Below, in pieces: positions 52,701 to 60,183 of a stretch of DNA of 64,000 bases. Position numbers and translations under genes: made by a program. Under the pieces are notes generated by a model, which saw only the letters and a program-made list of their open reading frames with translations, ran no database searches and was not told where the DNA came from. This DNA comes from Enterococcus diestrammenae. Lineage in GTDB: Bacteria > Bacillota > Bacilli > Lactobacillales > Enterococcaceae. The stretch covers positions 1 to 64,000 of the forward strand of contig NZ_MAEI01000033.1 in NCBI RefSeq assembly GCF_009933255.1, read 5' to 3'. Numbering within the stretch: the stretch's first letter is position 1; each line of letters begins with the position of its first letter.

Positions 52701-54830
52701 AGTGGTAAAAATAGACTCGCCGACACCGCCGGCTTTCCATGCCTTCTTGAACTGATTAGCAATATTTGCTACAGCGTTGTTCATCTTGGTGATGATTTCT
52801 AGGATATTCGCGATGATAGATTCACCAAGTCCATTGTCATTCCAGGCATTTCTAAATGACACGGCTACTTCATGGAGCAATTCCAAGATGGCGTTCCACT
52901 TGTTGAAGTAAGACTGGATTAGTTTAGTGCCCCGACCATCGTCTTCCCAAGCACGTTTAAAGGCGCCAGCTATATCACCAATGATATTCAGAACATCAGC
53001 CAACAGGACTAGGAGGTTTTCTATAAATTTCTGACCGGTGCTGTTGTTCCAGACTTCCATAAAGGATTTGCCAATGGCTTTAGCCAAGCCGATTATTTCA
53101 CCCAAAGCATACTTCCAAGCAGCAATAACTTTCTGACCTTGATTCCGCCAAGCGTCCTGGAATGGTTTGAAGAAATCCTTCAGTAATCGTTGAATATCCA
53201 ACATCCATTTAGGCGTGGTGTAAGAGCCCGTCGCGTTATCGAAATCAATACTCGGAGTTTTCGAGTCTTCTTTTTTGTCCTCGTCATCGTCAAAGGTCAG
53301 TTTGTTAATCTGGTCAAATCCCAAAAGCTGTTTCTGGAATTTCTTAACCTTTTCCTTTGCTTTATCGGCAGAGGAACCCGTATCTTCTAAAGCTTGGATA
53401 TTGTCGTAAAGGCTACTTGCTCCAGCTTTAGCCGCCTCATAATTCGTGCCAAAAAGTCCAGCGATGAAAGAAGCGAATTGTCCTGTCAATTGTGCTAATG
53501 CAGACATCAATGCATTAACGGCTGGCAGGATTGCCGTATAGATTGGGTAAAAAGCTGTCATTAAGTTGACTTTGATTTGATTCAGTGAAGCGTTGAATTG
53601 ATCATTTGTTTTTAGCGCAGACATCATCCCTGATGCCAACTTCGTGATGGCGCCACCAATTAATTGGTAAACGACCAATGACGGTAGTAAATACTTCATG
53701 GATTGACCAAACGCATTGGTACTTCCCATCATGTTCCGGTTTCCAGCTGTAACCTTGTTGGAACTACTGGAAAATAGACTTCCAAACTTTCCAATATATC
53801 CAAGAGAAGTTTTCAGCCCGTTCCCCATTCCACCAAATCCGTGAGATACAGCATTGGACATTCGGTTGAAGACGCCACCGTATTTCGATACGGCTCTCTC
53901 AGATTGTTTCAGCCCAGAACCAGTTTGTGCGGCACCATTAGCAGCAGACCCCGTCTGGATAGAGGATTGACTCATGGTGTTGTTGATACGCATCAAGGCT
54001 TTTCTCAAACTGTTGGCGCGGTCTTCGGTTTGAGCATATTCTCTTTGGAGCCGGTCGTTATCATTAATCAGCTTGCCCATTTTAGAAGATTGCTTCTGAA
54101 TTTCAGCGGACGTTTTCAAGGACTGTGGTGTATCTTCATAGCCTTTGAACCCACTACTAAAGCTTCCGACTGGATTTCGCTGGTTTGCATACTCGGCTTT
54201 TAGCGTCTTGATCCGTTTCCGCATGGATTCAATTTGTCCCTCATTTTGGGCCATGGACTTCGTAATGGTATCCAAAGAAGATGGGACCGCATCAAACTCA
54301 CGCTTGATAGTATTCGCCATCCCTTTTGCCTGATCTTCAAACTTAGACATTTGAGCTTGAGCACGGGCAATTTGTTCGTCGTATTTCACAACTTTGCCAG
54401 TATCTCCCGAAGAAGATGCAGATTGACGCTGAGACTTTAAGTAAGCCACTTTTTCTTGAGCTGCTTTCGCTTGGCCCATTTTGGCGTTGATTTCATTCAC
54501 CATAGCATCAATTTCTTTGGTAGCTTTTGGCCGTGCTTTTCGGACGCCAGAAGCAAAATTATTCCCAACATTATCACCAGATACCTTAGATGTTTTCTCA
54601 AGATTCGTCATGGTCTTTTCGAAATGTTGGTTCATCTTTTCCAGCTGTTTCGAAAAATTGGTAGCACCTTTATCGATATCCAAATTCTTTTCGGTCTTGC
54701 CCATCGTCCGCCCAGAAATCTGTTCAAACCGACTCATCATGCTTTCAATCTGTGGCAAAACTCGCTCAATGGATGCTTGTGCTCGTTCCGTATTAACATC
54801 CAAGAGGACTTCAAGAGTTTCCAATTCCAT
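49749..54830 (-). CDS. phage tail tape measure protein with M23 peptidase and 3D domains
   Basis: A 1693-residue protein that sets tail length. The N-terminal 330 residues are coiled coil; a membrane-active hydrophobic region follows (about 375-470, with FASFIAGLFG). Residues about 860-1050 are tandem 41-residue repeats around RWSDIRTNTTDRWNSIKDKV. Near 1310-1425 is an M23 endopeptidase with HYGLDF and GPHVHYEL, and near 1465-1550 a 3D (RlpA-like) domain with DVAVDP, AVDVGGAIKGRNRIDVFVGN. These would open peptidoglycan during injection. I chose the ATG at 54830 after AGGTG; a GTG three codons upstream sits within that site. Confidence 0.92.
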   Translation of the reverse strand: MELETLEVLLDVNTERAQASIERVLPQIESMMSRFEQISGRTMGKTEKNLDIDKGATNFSKQLEKMNQHFEKTMTNLEKTSKVSGDNVGNNFASGVRKARPKATKEIDAMVNEINAKMGQAKAAQEKVAYLKSQRQSASSSGDTGKVVKYDEQIARAQAQMSKFEDQAKGMANTIKREFDAVPSSLDTITKSMAQNEGQIESMRKRIKTLKAEYANQRNPVGSFSSGFKGYEDTPQSLKTSAEIQKQSSKMGKLINDNDRLQREYAQTEDRANSLRKALMRINNTMSQSSIQTGSAANGAAQTGSGLKQSERAVSKYGGVFNRMSNAVSHGFGGMGNGLKTSLGYIGKFGSLFSSSSNKVTAGNRNMMGSTNAFGQSMKYLLPSLVVYQLIGGAITKLASGMMSALKTNDQFNASLNQIKVNLMTAFYPIYTAILPAVNALMSALAQLTGQFASFIAGLFGTNYEAAKAGASSLYDNIQALEDTGSSADKAKEKVKKFQKQLLGFDQINKLTFDDDEDKKEDSKTPSIDFDNATGSYTTPKWMLDIQRLLKDFFKPFQDAWRNQGQKVIAAWKYALGEIIGLAKAIGKSFMEVWNNSTGQKFIENLLVLLADVLNIIGDIAGAFKRAWEDDGRGTKLIQSYFNKWNAILELLHEVAVSFRNAWNDNGLGESIIANILEIITKMNNAVANIANQFKKAWKAGGVGESIFTTILEIVDSLLGKLNEMAGATEEWAKKLNFTPLLESIDGLLKSIKPLTENIGSGLAWFYKNVLLPLAKFTIEDYIPKFFDLLSAVLDVLNQVLEIFKPIFKWFWDTVLQPLITIGKFLIIEQFNFLTESLEKLSDILGVVADAVKNPKKAIAELGKTVGDKWADIKKSTSETWGKVTDWTSKTWNGTKDKVTTKAKEISENVGKKWAEVKKNTSETWDKVKGKILDSASTAKEKASTAFSNLKSNVASRWSDIRTNTTDRWNSIKDKVSTAASTAREKASNSFTNLKSNVASRWSDIRSNTSDRWNSIKDKVVTTANSAKEKASTAFSNLKTNMNKSFNSMKETASSVFGKIGDWASDLGSKIGKGLGNGVESVKKGAGKIFNGMVSVIGKGVNGVISGINWVLGKVGAGKSKLSKWEIPTYATGTNYHPGGLALVNDGLGGNYQEAFHTPDGQTGIFPAKRNLMVNLPKGTSVLSGSKTAKIYGAPAYANGIGDWFKEKWDQAKETASDIWSYASNPGKLLNVAISKFTNLSGAIDPALSMAKGAIGTLADGALGWVKSKFDSGFKKHQEDEAAKAASSGGASFGNGAFAPHFNQPPYTLTSGFGNRGYLFGKTAHYGLDFAAPQGTQIPAQYPGRVSYARSSGTGYGNLVAVEVANGVRTLYGHMHSIAVSAGQSVRKGSLLGLVGSTGNSTGPHVHYELRTGGSSPFGGTAHDPRTYGQSVTNNSSPSLSGGSGDIVDRAMAYRGAISNPAYVSFYTNENNAMEGGPLNALGGYLKMGDVAVDPRYHQLGSYLTLNGQRFHAVDVGGAIKGRNRIDVFVGNSQARAQALGRRTWQMGYENGGLVTQDGLYRMGEGNKKEMVIPLEKPQRAAELIQQAIEYLGLDMFGSALTLPEIFQEPSFTPSNSTFSNNDQMNYQGGGMQDFTSAMVTTLMNAISAMGATPTQAPNGDIVINIGGKEFGRIAVKEINKYHQQLGYTELNI

Positions 54831-54839
54831 ATTTCTCAC

Positions 54840-55202
54840 CTACCTTTCTTCTAATAATTTTCTCCGTTCGCGAGTTGCTTTGATAGCTTCCGCCTGAGCC
54901 AAGAAAATTTCCTGTTCCCGAGACATCGCTTCCTGTTTCAACTGTTCTTCGGTCTTCGCCTCTTCCACCGCATCCTTGATTTGATTCAAGAAAGGATAAG
55001 CCTCCTCAAATTTCGGAAACTTCTTCGGATCGTTGAAGGCGAAAACCGCAAGCCGTTGCTGAGAATAGTCAAACATGGCCCGTTCCCGCAACTCGGTTTC
55101 TTTGTTTTTCTTGTTAGCTGCTACCTGAATCATGATTTCATCAAGGGTCATCTGCCAATATTCTGTGGCCGGTATTCCTGCTTCAACTGCTTGAGGATAC
55201 AT
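54840..55202 (-). CDS. tail assembly chaperone, -1 frame (T) part of GT
   Basis: The open frame reads TLSELLEHMYPQAVEAGIPATEYW and then a helical charged protein ending RERRKLLEER. The first ATG (55202) is in the middle of this sequence and has no good ribosome site; the frame stays open to 55319, where it meets a slippery T TTT TTC in the upstream gene. It is therefore most likely made only as the C-terminal part of a G-T fusion of 270 residues, as in lambda-like and Gram-positive siphophages. It binds the tape measure protein during tail assembly, and its gene lies directly upstream of it. Confidence 0.85.
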   Translation of the reverse strand: MYPQAVEAGIPATEYWQMTLDEIMIQVAANKKNKETELRERAMFDYSQQRLAVFAFNDPKKFPKFEEAYPFLNQIKDAVEEAKTEEQLKQEAMSREQEIFLAQAEAIKATRERRKLLEER

Positions 55203-55234
55203 ATGCTCCAGGAGTTCAGACAGCGTAGAAAAAC

Positions 55235-55651
55235 TTACAGAATGCTGTCGGCTTCCGTCGGTGCTTCCGGATCCAAAGATTCCCCATCGGTCGCTTCTTT
55301 GTCCGTTTCTTTCTCGCCGAAAAAACCTTGTTCGTCTAAGAACTCATTGATTTGTCCAAAAAGATCCATCGTGGTCTTTCCGGATTCAATGTATTGCTCA
55401 AAGGCATTAACAATGACTTTTTCAGTCACGCCAGAGGTTTTATTAGCTCCTTGCAGAATGATTAATAGACTATTCGCTGGTGGGAGCTTGATTTCCCCTT
55501 GTTTCTTAACGAATAAGCCCATGATGCCTTCGTCTAAGCGTTTTTCAATGTTGATGATTGCTTTCCCATCCAATCGCAATTGGAGAGTTAAGTCTCCCAA
55601 TTGAAAAGTCGTCGTATTTGGTAATTGAACAACATTGTTTTTTGCTGCCAT
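55235..55651 (-). CDS. tail assembly chaperone G
   Basis: A 138-residue protein encoded between major tail protein and tape measure, the place of gpG. The start MAAKNNVVQLPNTTTFQLGDL and the folded part up to about residue 105 are followed by an acidic tail (KETDKEATDGESLDPEAPTEAD). At codons GGT TTT TTC (residues 109-111) the sequence T TTT TTC is a consensus -1 slip site (heptamer at 55319-55325 on the plus-strand coordinates). A minority of ribosomes would shift to make the GT form. The start has a ribosome site GGAGG. Confidence 0.88.
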   Translation of the reverse strand: MAAKNNVVQLPNTTTFQLGDLTLQLRLDGKAIINIEKRLDEGIMGLFVKKQGEIKLPPANSLLIILQGANKTSGVTEKVIVNAFEQYIESGKTTMDLFGQINEFLDEQGFFGEKETDKEATDGESLDPEAPTEADSIL

Positions 55652-55680
55652 GTAAAATTCCTCCTAATTGATAAAAAATA

Positions 55681-55704
55681 GAGACCAAGGATTCCCCTGG
55701 TCTC
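55681..55704 (-). terminator. terminator after the major tail protein gene
   Basis: Minus-strand stem GAGACCAGGGG / CTTGGTCTC, then TATTTTTTATC, 13 nt after the major tail stop. Confidence 0.8.
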
Positions 55705-55717
55705 GATGATCTGTTGA

Positions 55718-56140
55718 TTAGCCTTCGACCGGTGCAGTAGCTGGGGTAATGTCTGGTCCAGAACTTACAACTACCCCCAAGTTAAAGCCGACCGCTTGAT
55801 TGACTTCCACCCCGTCAAATTTGTAGTACGGCTCGCCCGTAAATTCAGCTTTTAGACCATCTGGGAAAGTAATTGTCCAATCAACTGCATTCCCAGCCTC
55901 TACTAATGCATGGATATCACGGAAGTTATCACCTTGGTAGATGATGGCGAATTCCATGTTATCCACGTCTTGAATTCCTTTGATATAGGCTTTCTTTTCA
56001 GAACCCAAGTGCGTAACATCAACTTTTTCAGGGTCAGAACCTAATGCGGGAATCGATTTTACCGCAGCAACGGGTTTACTTGTTGCACCATCTTTATAAG
56101 CCAAGACGGTACCTTTTGATAATAGACCTGCAAAATCCAT
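55718..56140 (-). CDS. phage major tail (tube) protein
   Basis: A 140-residue beta-rich protein located directly before the tail chaperones, the standard place of the tail tube subunit. Segments VTHLGSEKKAYIKGIQDVDNMEF and WTITFPDGLKAEFTGEP fit the tail tube fold of lactococcal and enterococcal siphophages. The C-terminus is Pro/Ala-rich (TPATAPVEG). A ribosome site AGGAGG precedes the ATG. It is followed by an intrinsic terminator, which would raise the share of transcripts ending here and so favour high expression of this abundant protein. Confidence 0.87.
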   Translation of the reverse strand: MDFAGLLSKGTVLAYKDGATSKPVAAVKSIPALGSDPEKVDVTHLGSEKKAYIKGIQDVDNMEFAIIYQGDNFRDIHALVEAGNAVDWTITFPDGLKAEFTGEPYYKFDGVEVNQAVGFNLGVVVSSGPDITPATAPVEG

Positions 56141-56153
56141 AGTTTAATTCCTC

Positions 56154-56516
56154 CTATTTCTGGTAAACATATTTCGTAACATTATCAACGACTGCTGATA
56201 CCTCAATAACAACTCGCTTAAGGTCAGCAGTGTTTGCATCTTTGGTAGTGCCGGTGAAACCAATCGTTCCAAAGGTTTCTAGCACTTGTGTTGCTATAGC
56301 GGTGAGACTGTTATTTCCATATAACTCAACGGTAATCGTCCACTGAGTTTGCAACTCTTCGCCTAACGCATCTATCTGATACGGCTTGTTAACAGTTCGA
56401 TAGATTGCGGTGGGAAAAGTCGTCCAGTTTGACGGATAATCCGTAGCAACTTTTTTGATCTCAGGGACCGACTTTAGGACTTCAACTGTCACAGATTTCA
56501 TGTTGATGATTTCCAT
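56154..56516 (-). CDS. phage tail terminator/completion-like protein
   Basis: A 120-residue protein between the HK97-gp10-like and tail tube genes, the position of the tail terminator (gpU-like) in siphoviruses. The first half has FPTAIYRTVNKPYQIDALGEELQTQW and the second VVIEVSAVVDNVTKYVY, consistent with the alpha/beta fold of DUF3168-like completion proteins. The ATG at 56516 directly follows the previous stop and has GGAGC upstream; an in-frame ATG five codons later is an alternative. Confidence 0.72.
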   Translation of the reverse strand: MEIINMKSVTVEVLKSVPEIKKVATDYPSNWTTFPTAIYRTVNKPYQIDALGEELQTQWTITVELYGNNSLTAIATQVLETFGTIGFTGTTKDANTADLKRVVIEVSAVVDNVTKYVYQK

Positions 56517-57059
56517 CTATTTCAGCTCCTTCAGTCGTTTTTGAACGTGTTCTTTGTAAATATCTGGTGCTTGCTCCACGATTTCCTTCAGCGATGGGTA
56601 CAATGCTGGCCGGGCTGGCTGACCACGAGTTAGGAAGAAATCTTTCCCTTGAATTGTAATCCGCGGAATCCCATAGACTGCTTCCAAGTCTACTCCAGTT
56701 TTTTCTGCTGGGATAAACCAAGCAGATGTCGTATAGACGGGAGTAACCCCTTCTGGTAAGTCTTTCTTGCTTTCTTGACCAACTGGCCCCGTCCCAAACT
56801 CACGATACATCGCTTGTTCTTTGTCAGACCAAACCCGACCCACGATTTTTCCTTGAGCGTTGATCACTACTTCATTTTTGAAACTACCAAGCAATTCACC
56901 ACTGCTATATTTCACACTGGAAGCAATCCGAAGTTCAGTTGCTTGCTTGATTAATTCAGTAATTTCAAACGTCGCATCCCACATGGCATCTTCAAGAATT
57001 TTCGGCGTAGCCTTTAGCTTTCGCCGTAAGCTGTCCAGACCCTTAATCTCAACTCCCAT
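56517..57059 (-). CDS. HK97 gp10-like head-tail joining protein
   Basis: A 180-residue protein of the HK97-gp10 family: MGVEIKGLDSLRRKL at the start, the helix with ITELIKQATELRIASS, and YREFGTGPVG followed by the late QPARPALYPSL, both family hallmarks. It acts in joining the finished head to the tail. I chose the ATG at 57059 after GAGGTG; it overlaps the previous gene by 11 nt. Next to it are the connector and tail terminator genes in the usual order. Confidence 0.87.
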   Translation of the reverse strand: MGVEIKGLDSLRRKLKATPKILEDAMWDATFEITELIKQATELRIASSVKYSSGELLGSFKNEVVINAQGKIVGRVWSDKEQAMYREFGTGPVGQESKKDLPEGVTPVYTTSAWFIPAEKTGVDLEAVYGIPRITIQGKDFFLTRGQPARPALYPSLKEIVEQAPDIYKEHVQKRLKELK

Positions 57060-57402
57060 CAGAAACACCTCGCTTTTTCAGCGTGATATTCAGATGGGTC
57101 GAGAAAGTTTGAATCGCTACAATCTCATAGTCCGGTTCGTCATCTGCTGAAACCTCCACACAGACCCCGTCCAGTTCGTTCTCTCCTGCTTTTAATAGCT
57201 CTCCCTGGTATTTACATGCCTTAATGTAAGGTAGGCTCTCACCGTAAATCTGAGCCATTACTTGACCACCGGCAGACTGAACATTCATCTGGAGTTCTTT
57301 CGGTTCATCTGAATAGGTGATAATGTCGTTGCCTTCATCATCTGAGGTGGCGATTCGTTTCTTCAGGTAGACAGGTTGAAGGTCACGGGTTCTTAGACGC
57401 AT
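57049..57402 (-). CDS. phage head-tail adaptor / head closure protein
   Basis: A 117-residue protein between the connector and the HK97 gp10-like gene, the place of the head closure (stopper) protein. The sequence begins MRLRTRDLQPVYLKKRIAT and is beta-rich with VEVSADDEPDYEIVAIQTF, consistent with the SPP1 gp16/HK97 head closure fold. The ATG at 57402 overlaps the previous gene by 20 nt. Start codon choice is moderately sure, as GGTGG lies a little far upstream. Confidence 0.75.
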   Translation of the reverse strand: MRLRTRDLQPVYLKKRIATSDDEGNDIITYSDEPKELQMNVQSAGGQVMAQIYGESLPYIKACKYQGELLKAGENELDGVCVEVSADDEPDYEIVAIQTFSTHLNITLKKRGVSDGS

Positions 57403-57730
57403 AACGCTTAACCACCCTTCCTTTTCGGTATCGTCGAAGTCCAGACTGGATATCTGCTGGTATATCGGTAATGAAGGACTGAGAAACGCCACCTTCAGAG
57501 CGGGACGCCTCGCCTTCATTTCCTTCACGATTCCAAGTGATTACTGCTAACTGACGGGCGTAGTAATACAAAGGTTCTACGATACTATCGACATCGCGCC
57601 CTGTAAAATCGAGGATGAGAATCATAGCATCCTCGATTAAACCTTTCAGCTTGGTTTTCTCGTTCTCGTCAGATACACCTAAACGAATTGCCAAGGAGTC
57701 GGTCATTTCTTTCAGCTTTTCCTCATCCAT
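57383..57730 (-). CDS. phage head-tail connector protein (gp6-like)
   Basis: A 115-residue helical protein. The pattern LKEMTDSLAIRLGV, AMILILDFTGRD and LYYYARQLAVITWNREG followed by the ending SQSFITDIPADIQSGLRRYR is that of gp6/gp15-like connectors that attach below the portal ring. It is 13 nt after the capsid gene. It contributes to the head-tail gate through which DNA passes. Confidence 0.88.
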   Translation of the reverse strand: MDEEKLKEMTDSLAIRLGVSDENEKTKLKGLIEDAMILILDFTGRDVDSIVEPLYYYARQLAVITWNREGNEGEASRSEGGVSQSFITDIPADIQSGLRRYRKGRVVKRYASKNP

Positions 57731-57743
57731 CGATTATCCCTCC

Positions 57744-58748
57744 TTAGGCGCCAACTTCTCCCGTTCCGCCAGTGACAACAGTTTGTGGTACATACAATTT
57801 GTGTTTGAATTGTACAATCCGCACATTCTTAGGTTCATAGACCCGTTCCCAGTTACCACCCAAAGCCAATTCAGCATTGGTAGGAGAAGAACCAGTAACA
57901 GTCTTATTGGTAAATTTAACACCACGGGGGTGCAACAAGAAATGCTGGCGGTTGATAAGGATATCATCCCCAGCCAATGTGTCACGGTCCGTTTCAGTTG
58001 GCACAGGTGCAGCACCATTACCCAAACCAATTGCTCCAGCACCAAAGATATAAGATGTGAAGACATCCCCTTCTACAGGCATACCATCATCCACAATTAC
58101 CCGTTTGCCCATGTAAGTAGGAATCTTGCTGTTGTCGGAAGCCAACAAGAACTCAATCAAGTTTTGTTTCCGCAAAGACGCATACACAGAAGAATGAACC
58201 GCAATCGCAGTCAACTTTTCTTCTGCATCCCCTAATTTGTAAGAGGCATCCAAGAAGGTTTCGCCTGTGAAGGCAGCGGCATTTCCAGTTTCAGCAGAGA
58301 TATCCAAGCTATTGCTAGCCATTTTAGTAGAAACTGCACCGAAAACGCCTTTCAAAGTGGAGAGCAAAGTTACTTGTTGGCGACGCGCCCAATATGCTGC
58401 GACTAAGTCCCCGATGGCACGCATTGGATCATCACCAGATAATGCCTTGGCCAAGTCATTTGTTTTCCATGCCTTCCCGCGCATCAAGAGTGCTGCCACG
58501 TCTTGACCAGCATTGATTTTGTCAGTTTCCAATGGAGTAGAATCGGACAATACTTCATCATCCCCGGTTAAATCATGCCAAAACGGCATATTGATTAACT
58601 TCCCACCAGCTGTGGCTAAAATGTCCAATTCTGGGTCAGCTACCACGATTCCGGATTGATAAAGTGCAGATAATTCTGCAGTTCGTTCGATGACGTAGCT
58701 GTTAAAAACCTCAGGTACAATTACGTCACTAATAAGTGTTTTTGCCAT
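57744..58748 (-). CDS. phage major capsid protein
   Basis: A 334-residue coat protein. It starts MAKTLISDVIVPEVFNSYV and has the segment GGKLINMPFWHDLTGDDEVL, the helix NDLAKALSGDDPMRAIGDLV and the later DGMPVEGDVFTSYIFGAGA, which fit the HK97-fold coat proteins of SPP1- and TP901-like phages. It lies directly after the DUF4355 scaffold gene, as expected. No protease gene is nearby, so maturation is probably without cleavage, in line with a separate scaffold. Confidence 0.9.
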   Translation of the reverse strand: MAKTLISDVIVPEVFNSYVIERTAELSALYQSGIVVADPELDILATAGGKLINMPFWHDLTGDDEVLSDSTPLETDKINAGQDVAALLMRGKAWKTNDLAKALSGDDPMRAIGDLVAAYWARRQQVTLLSTLKGVFGAVSTKMASNSLDISAETGNAAAFTGETFLDASYKLGDAEEKLTAIAVHSSVYASLRKQNLIEFLLASDNSKIPTYMGKRVIVDDGMPVEGDVFTSYIFGAGAIGLGNGAAPVPTETDRDTLAGDDILINRQHFLLHPRGVKFTNKTVTGSSPTNAELALGGNWERVYEPKNVRIVQFKHKLYVPQTVVTGGTGEVGA

Positions 58749-58759
58749 TTACAATTCCC

Positions 58760-59440
58760 TCATTTCTTATTTTTTGCTTGTTGCATCAGTAATTTTGCAC
58801 GTTCTGGATCTTCGGTTAAAATCCGGCCTTGCTCAGTTAGATTGAAAGATTCTTTCGACCAAGGATTATTGTTACTAGAAGTAGATTGACCATTGCCAAG
58901 TGGAGTGTCCACCGTTTCAGCCAGCTTCTTATTGACGGCTGTTTGAACAGCTTCCTCAAAAGACCCAGTCGCTTTCGCAAAAGCATCTTTGACCTTCTGA
59001 TAAGAATCGTTACAAGAATCCGCATCAGAAAAGTTCAACAAATCCACCAATTCTACTGGCAGATTGTCTTCGGTCAGTTGGACCGTTACTTGAGCTCGCA
59101 ATTCACGAGCAGTAATATCAGCTTCGCGCTTCACAAGAGCATCTTCACGCTGTTGGCGTTCGTACTCGGACTTTTGGTCTTCGTTCATCTGTGCTAGTTT
59201 CTCAGCCTCGGTCTTTGCCTGTTGAATTTCCTCGTCTTTTTTCTGAACGATTGCTTCCGTGGCTTTCTTTACCTCTGCAGCGATAATTCCGGCCATCTCC
59301 GCACGGGTGAACTTTCTTTCTTCTGGCGAGTCTTGGTGTTGGCCACCTTCATTCCCACCATTCGAATTTGGATCAGCGTTTCCTTCACCAGGTTCAGCAA
59401 AAAATTGCAAATTCATCGGCAATTTAAATAGGTCTTTCAT
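58760..59440 (-). CDS. phage scaffold protein (DUF4355)
   Basis: A 226-residue, highly charged coiled-coil protein (coil about 50-120) with a Gly/Asn/Gln-rich N-terminal linker and the C-terminal part with SYQKVKDAFAKATGSFEEAVQ. It matches DUF4355-type scaffolds encoded just upstream of the capsid gene in Gram-positive phages. It would guide capsid assembly and then leave. The ATG follows GGAGG by 7 nt. 160 bp without a gene precede it. Confidence 0.87.
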   Translation of the reverse strand: MKDLFKLPMNLQFFAEPGEGNADPNSNGGNEGGQHQDSPEERKFTRAEMAGIIAAEVKKATEAIVQKKDEEIQQAKTEAEKLAQMNEDQKSEYERQQREDALVKREADITARELRAQVTVQLTEDNLPVELVDLLNFSDADSCNDSYQKVKDAFAKATGSFEEAVQTAVNKKLAETVDTPLGNGQSTSSNNNPWSKESFNLTEQGRILTEDPERAKLLMQQAKNKK

Positions 59441-59579
59441 AGTATTTCCTCCGGCGATTACGTCGCTACTCGAATCTCGTTTTACGTCCGGCGACGAGAC
59501 AGGTCCTCTTTAACGCCTGGAACAAGAAAAAAGGCAAAATAAATAGCCCTATTCCTAGGACTTATCCACATATATTTCT

Positions 59580-59603
59580 AAACCCGTCGAATTCGATGGG
59601 TTT
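59580..59603 (-). terminator. near-perfect 24-bp palindrome after the gene at 59602
   Basis: AAACCCGTCGAA / TTCGATGGGTTT (one wobble) overlaps the stop codon of the small gene to its right. There is no T-run, so it may be an mRNA end stabiliser or weak terminator. The rest of 59441-59579 shows nothing recognisable. Confidence 0.45.
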
Positions 59604-59826
59604 AAACTTCCATTTCCGAAATAAGTTGTGATTTAGCTACTTCCATCATACCAATCGCATTTAGGGACGTACTTTGAGTATAGAAGGTAGAGATAATACC
59701 ATCGGGGTTCACGCCCACTACAACAATGCTGTCAGCATTTTCAAAGAACTCTTTTGATTTATCCATGAATTCCTGGTTGGTAACACCGCGCTCTTTTTTC
59801 TGCTTAATCAGGTTAAAATCATCCAC
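59602..59826 (-). CDS. hypothetical phage protein
   Basis: A 74-residue soluble protein of unknown function. It has DSIVVVGVNPDGIISTFYTQ, a beta-rich segment, flanked by charged helices. It lies with two other small genes between the MuF/immunity pair and the scaffold. Spacing to the previous gene is 1 nt, so translation is coupled. Small genes at this place vary greatly between phages. Confidence 0.65.
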   Translation of the reverse strand: MDDFNLIKQKKERGVTNQEFMDKSKEFFENADSIVVVGVNPDGIISTFYTQSTSLNAIGMMEVAKSQLISEMEV

Positions 59827-59827
59827 T

Positions 59828-60013
59828 TTATTTCCTCTTCCCTAGTTGTCCCTCAGCAACTACAGTGATAATCAGCTTCTCATTTGCCACTTCTGGAATG
59901 TCGATTTCAGTCATCGCCTTCTGGATTGCTTCAGCCTTCGAACGACAGGTCACGAAGGTAAAATCCTTCCAGTGATTCCATGCGTGGCTAAAAGTTACTT
60001 TGAATACATTCAT
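59828..60013 (-). CDS. hypothetical phage protein
   Basis: A 61-residue soluble protein: MNVFKVTFSHAWNHWKDFTF, then SKAEAIQKAMTEIDIPEVAN and a basic tail. It resembles small phage proteins with an alpha/beta ferredoxin-like pattern but I cannot name a family. AAAGGAGC precedes the start, and the upstream 34-codon ORF ends inside its start (ATGA-type overlap). It is followed after 1 nt by the next small gene. Confidence 0.65.
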   Translation of the reverse strand: MNVFKVTFSHAWNHWKDFTFVTCRSKAEAIQKAMTEIDIPEVANEKLIITVVAEGQLGKRK

Positions 60014-60114
60014 AGCTTGCTCCTTTCATCCGGTGGTTTTTTGATAGGCAAAACGAAAAGACCGACTACCTCACGCAAGGTCATCGGTCGCCAAGGAATA
60101 TTCTGTTTTTCCAT
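60010..60114 (-). CDS. small phage ORF of 34 codons
   Basis: A short ORF with a very strong ribosome site (GGAGGAGG, 6-8 nt before ATG). Its stop TGA overlaps the start of the next gene by 4 nt. The peptide begins MEKQNIPWRPMTLREVVGLF and ends in a basic tail. It could be a real small protein or a leader that couples translation. No family recognised. Confidence 0.5.
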   Translation of the reverse strand: MEKQNIPWRPMTLREVVGLFVLPIKKPPDERSKL

Positions 60115-60143
60115 CGAAACTCCTCCTCCAATTTTTGGGTACA

Positions 60144-60183
60144 AAAATAGCACTCAATCATATTTATGACTGGGTGCTATTTA
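60144..60183 (-). terminator. terminator after the MuF/immunity pair
   Basis: Minus-strand stem of about 18 bp, AAATAGCACCCAGTCATA / TATGATTGAGTGCTATTT with two mismatches, then TTG. It overlaps the stop codon of the 60-residue gene. Confidence 0.75.

Noticed and set aside
54981-55604. Plus-strand ORF of 207 codons opposite the tail chaperone genes
   Set aside because: The minus strand carries the expected G/GT chaperones with slip site; the plus ORF has no ribosome site.
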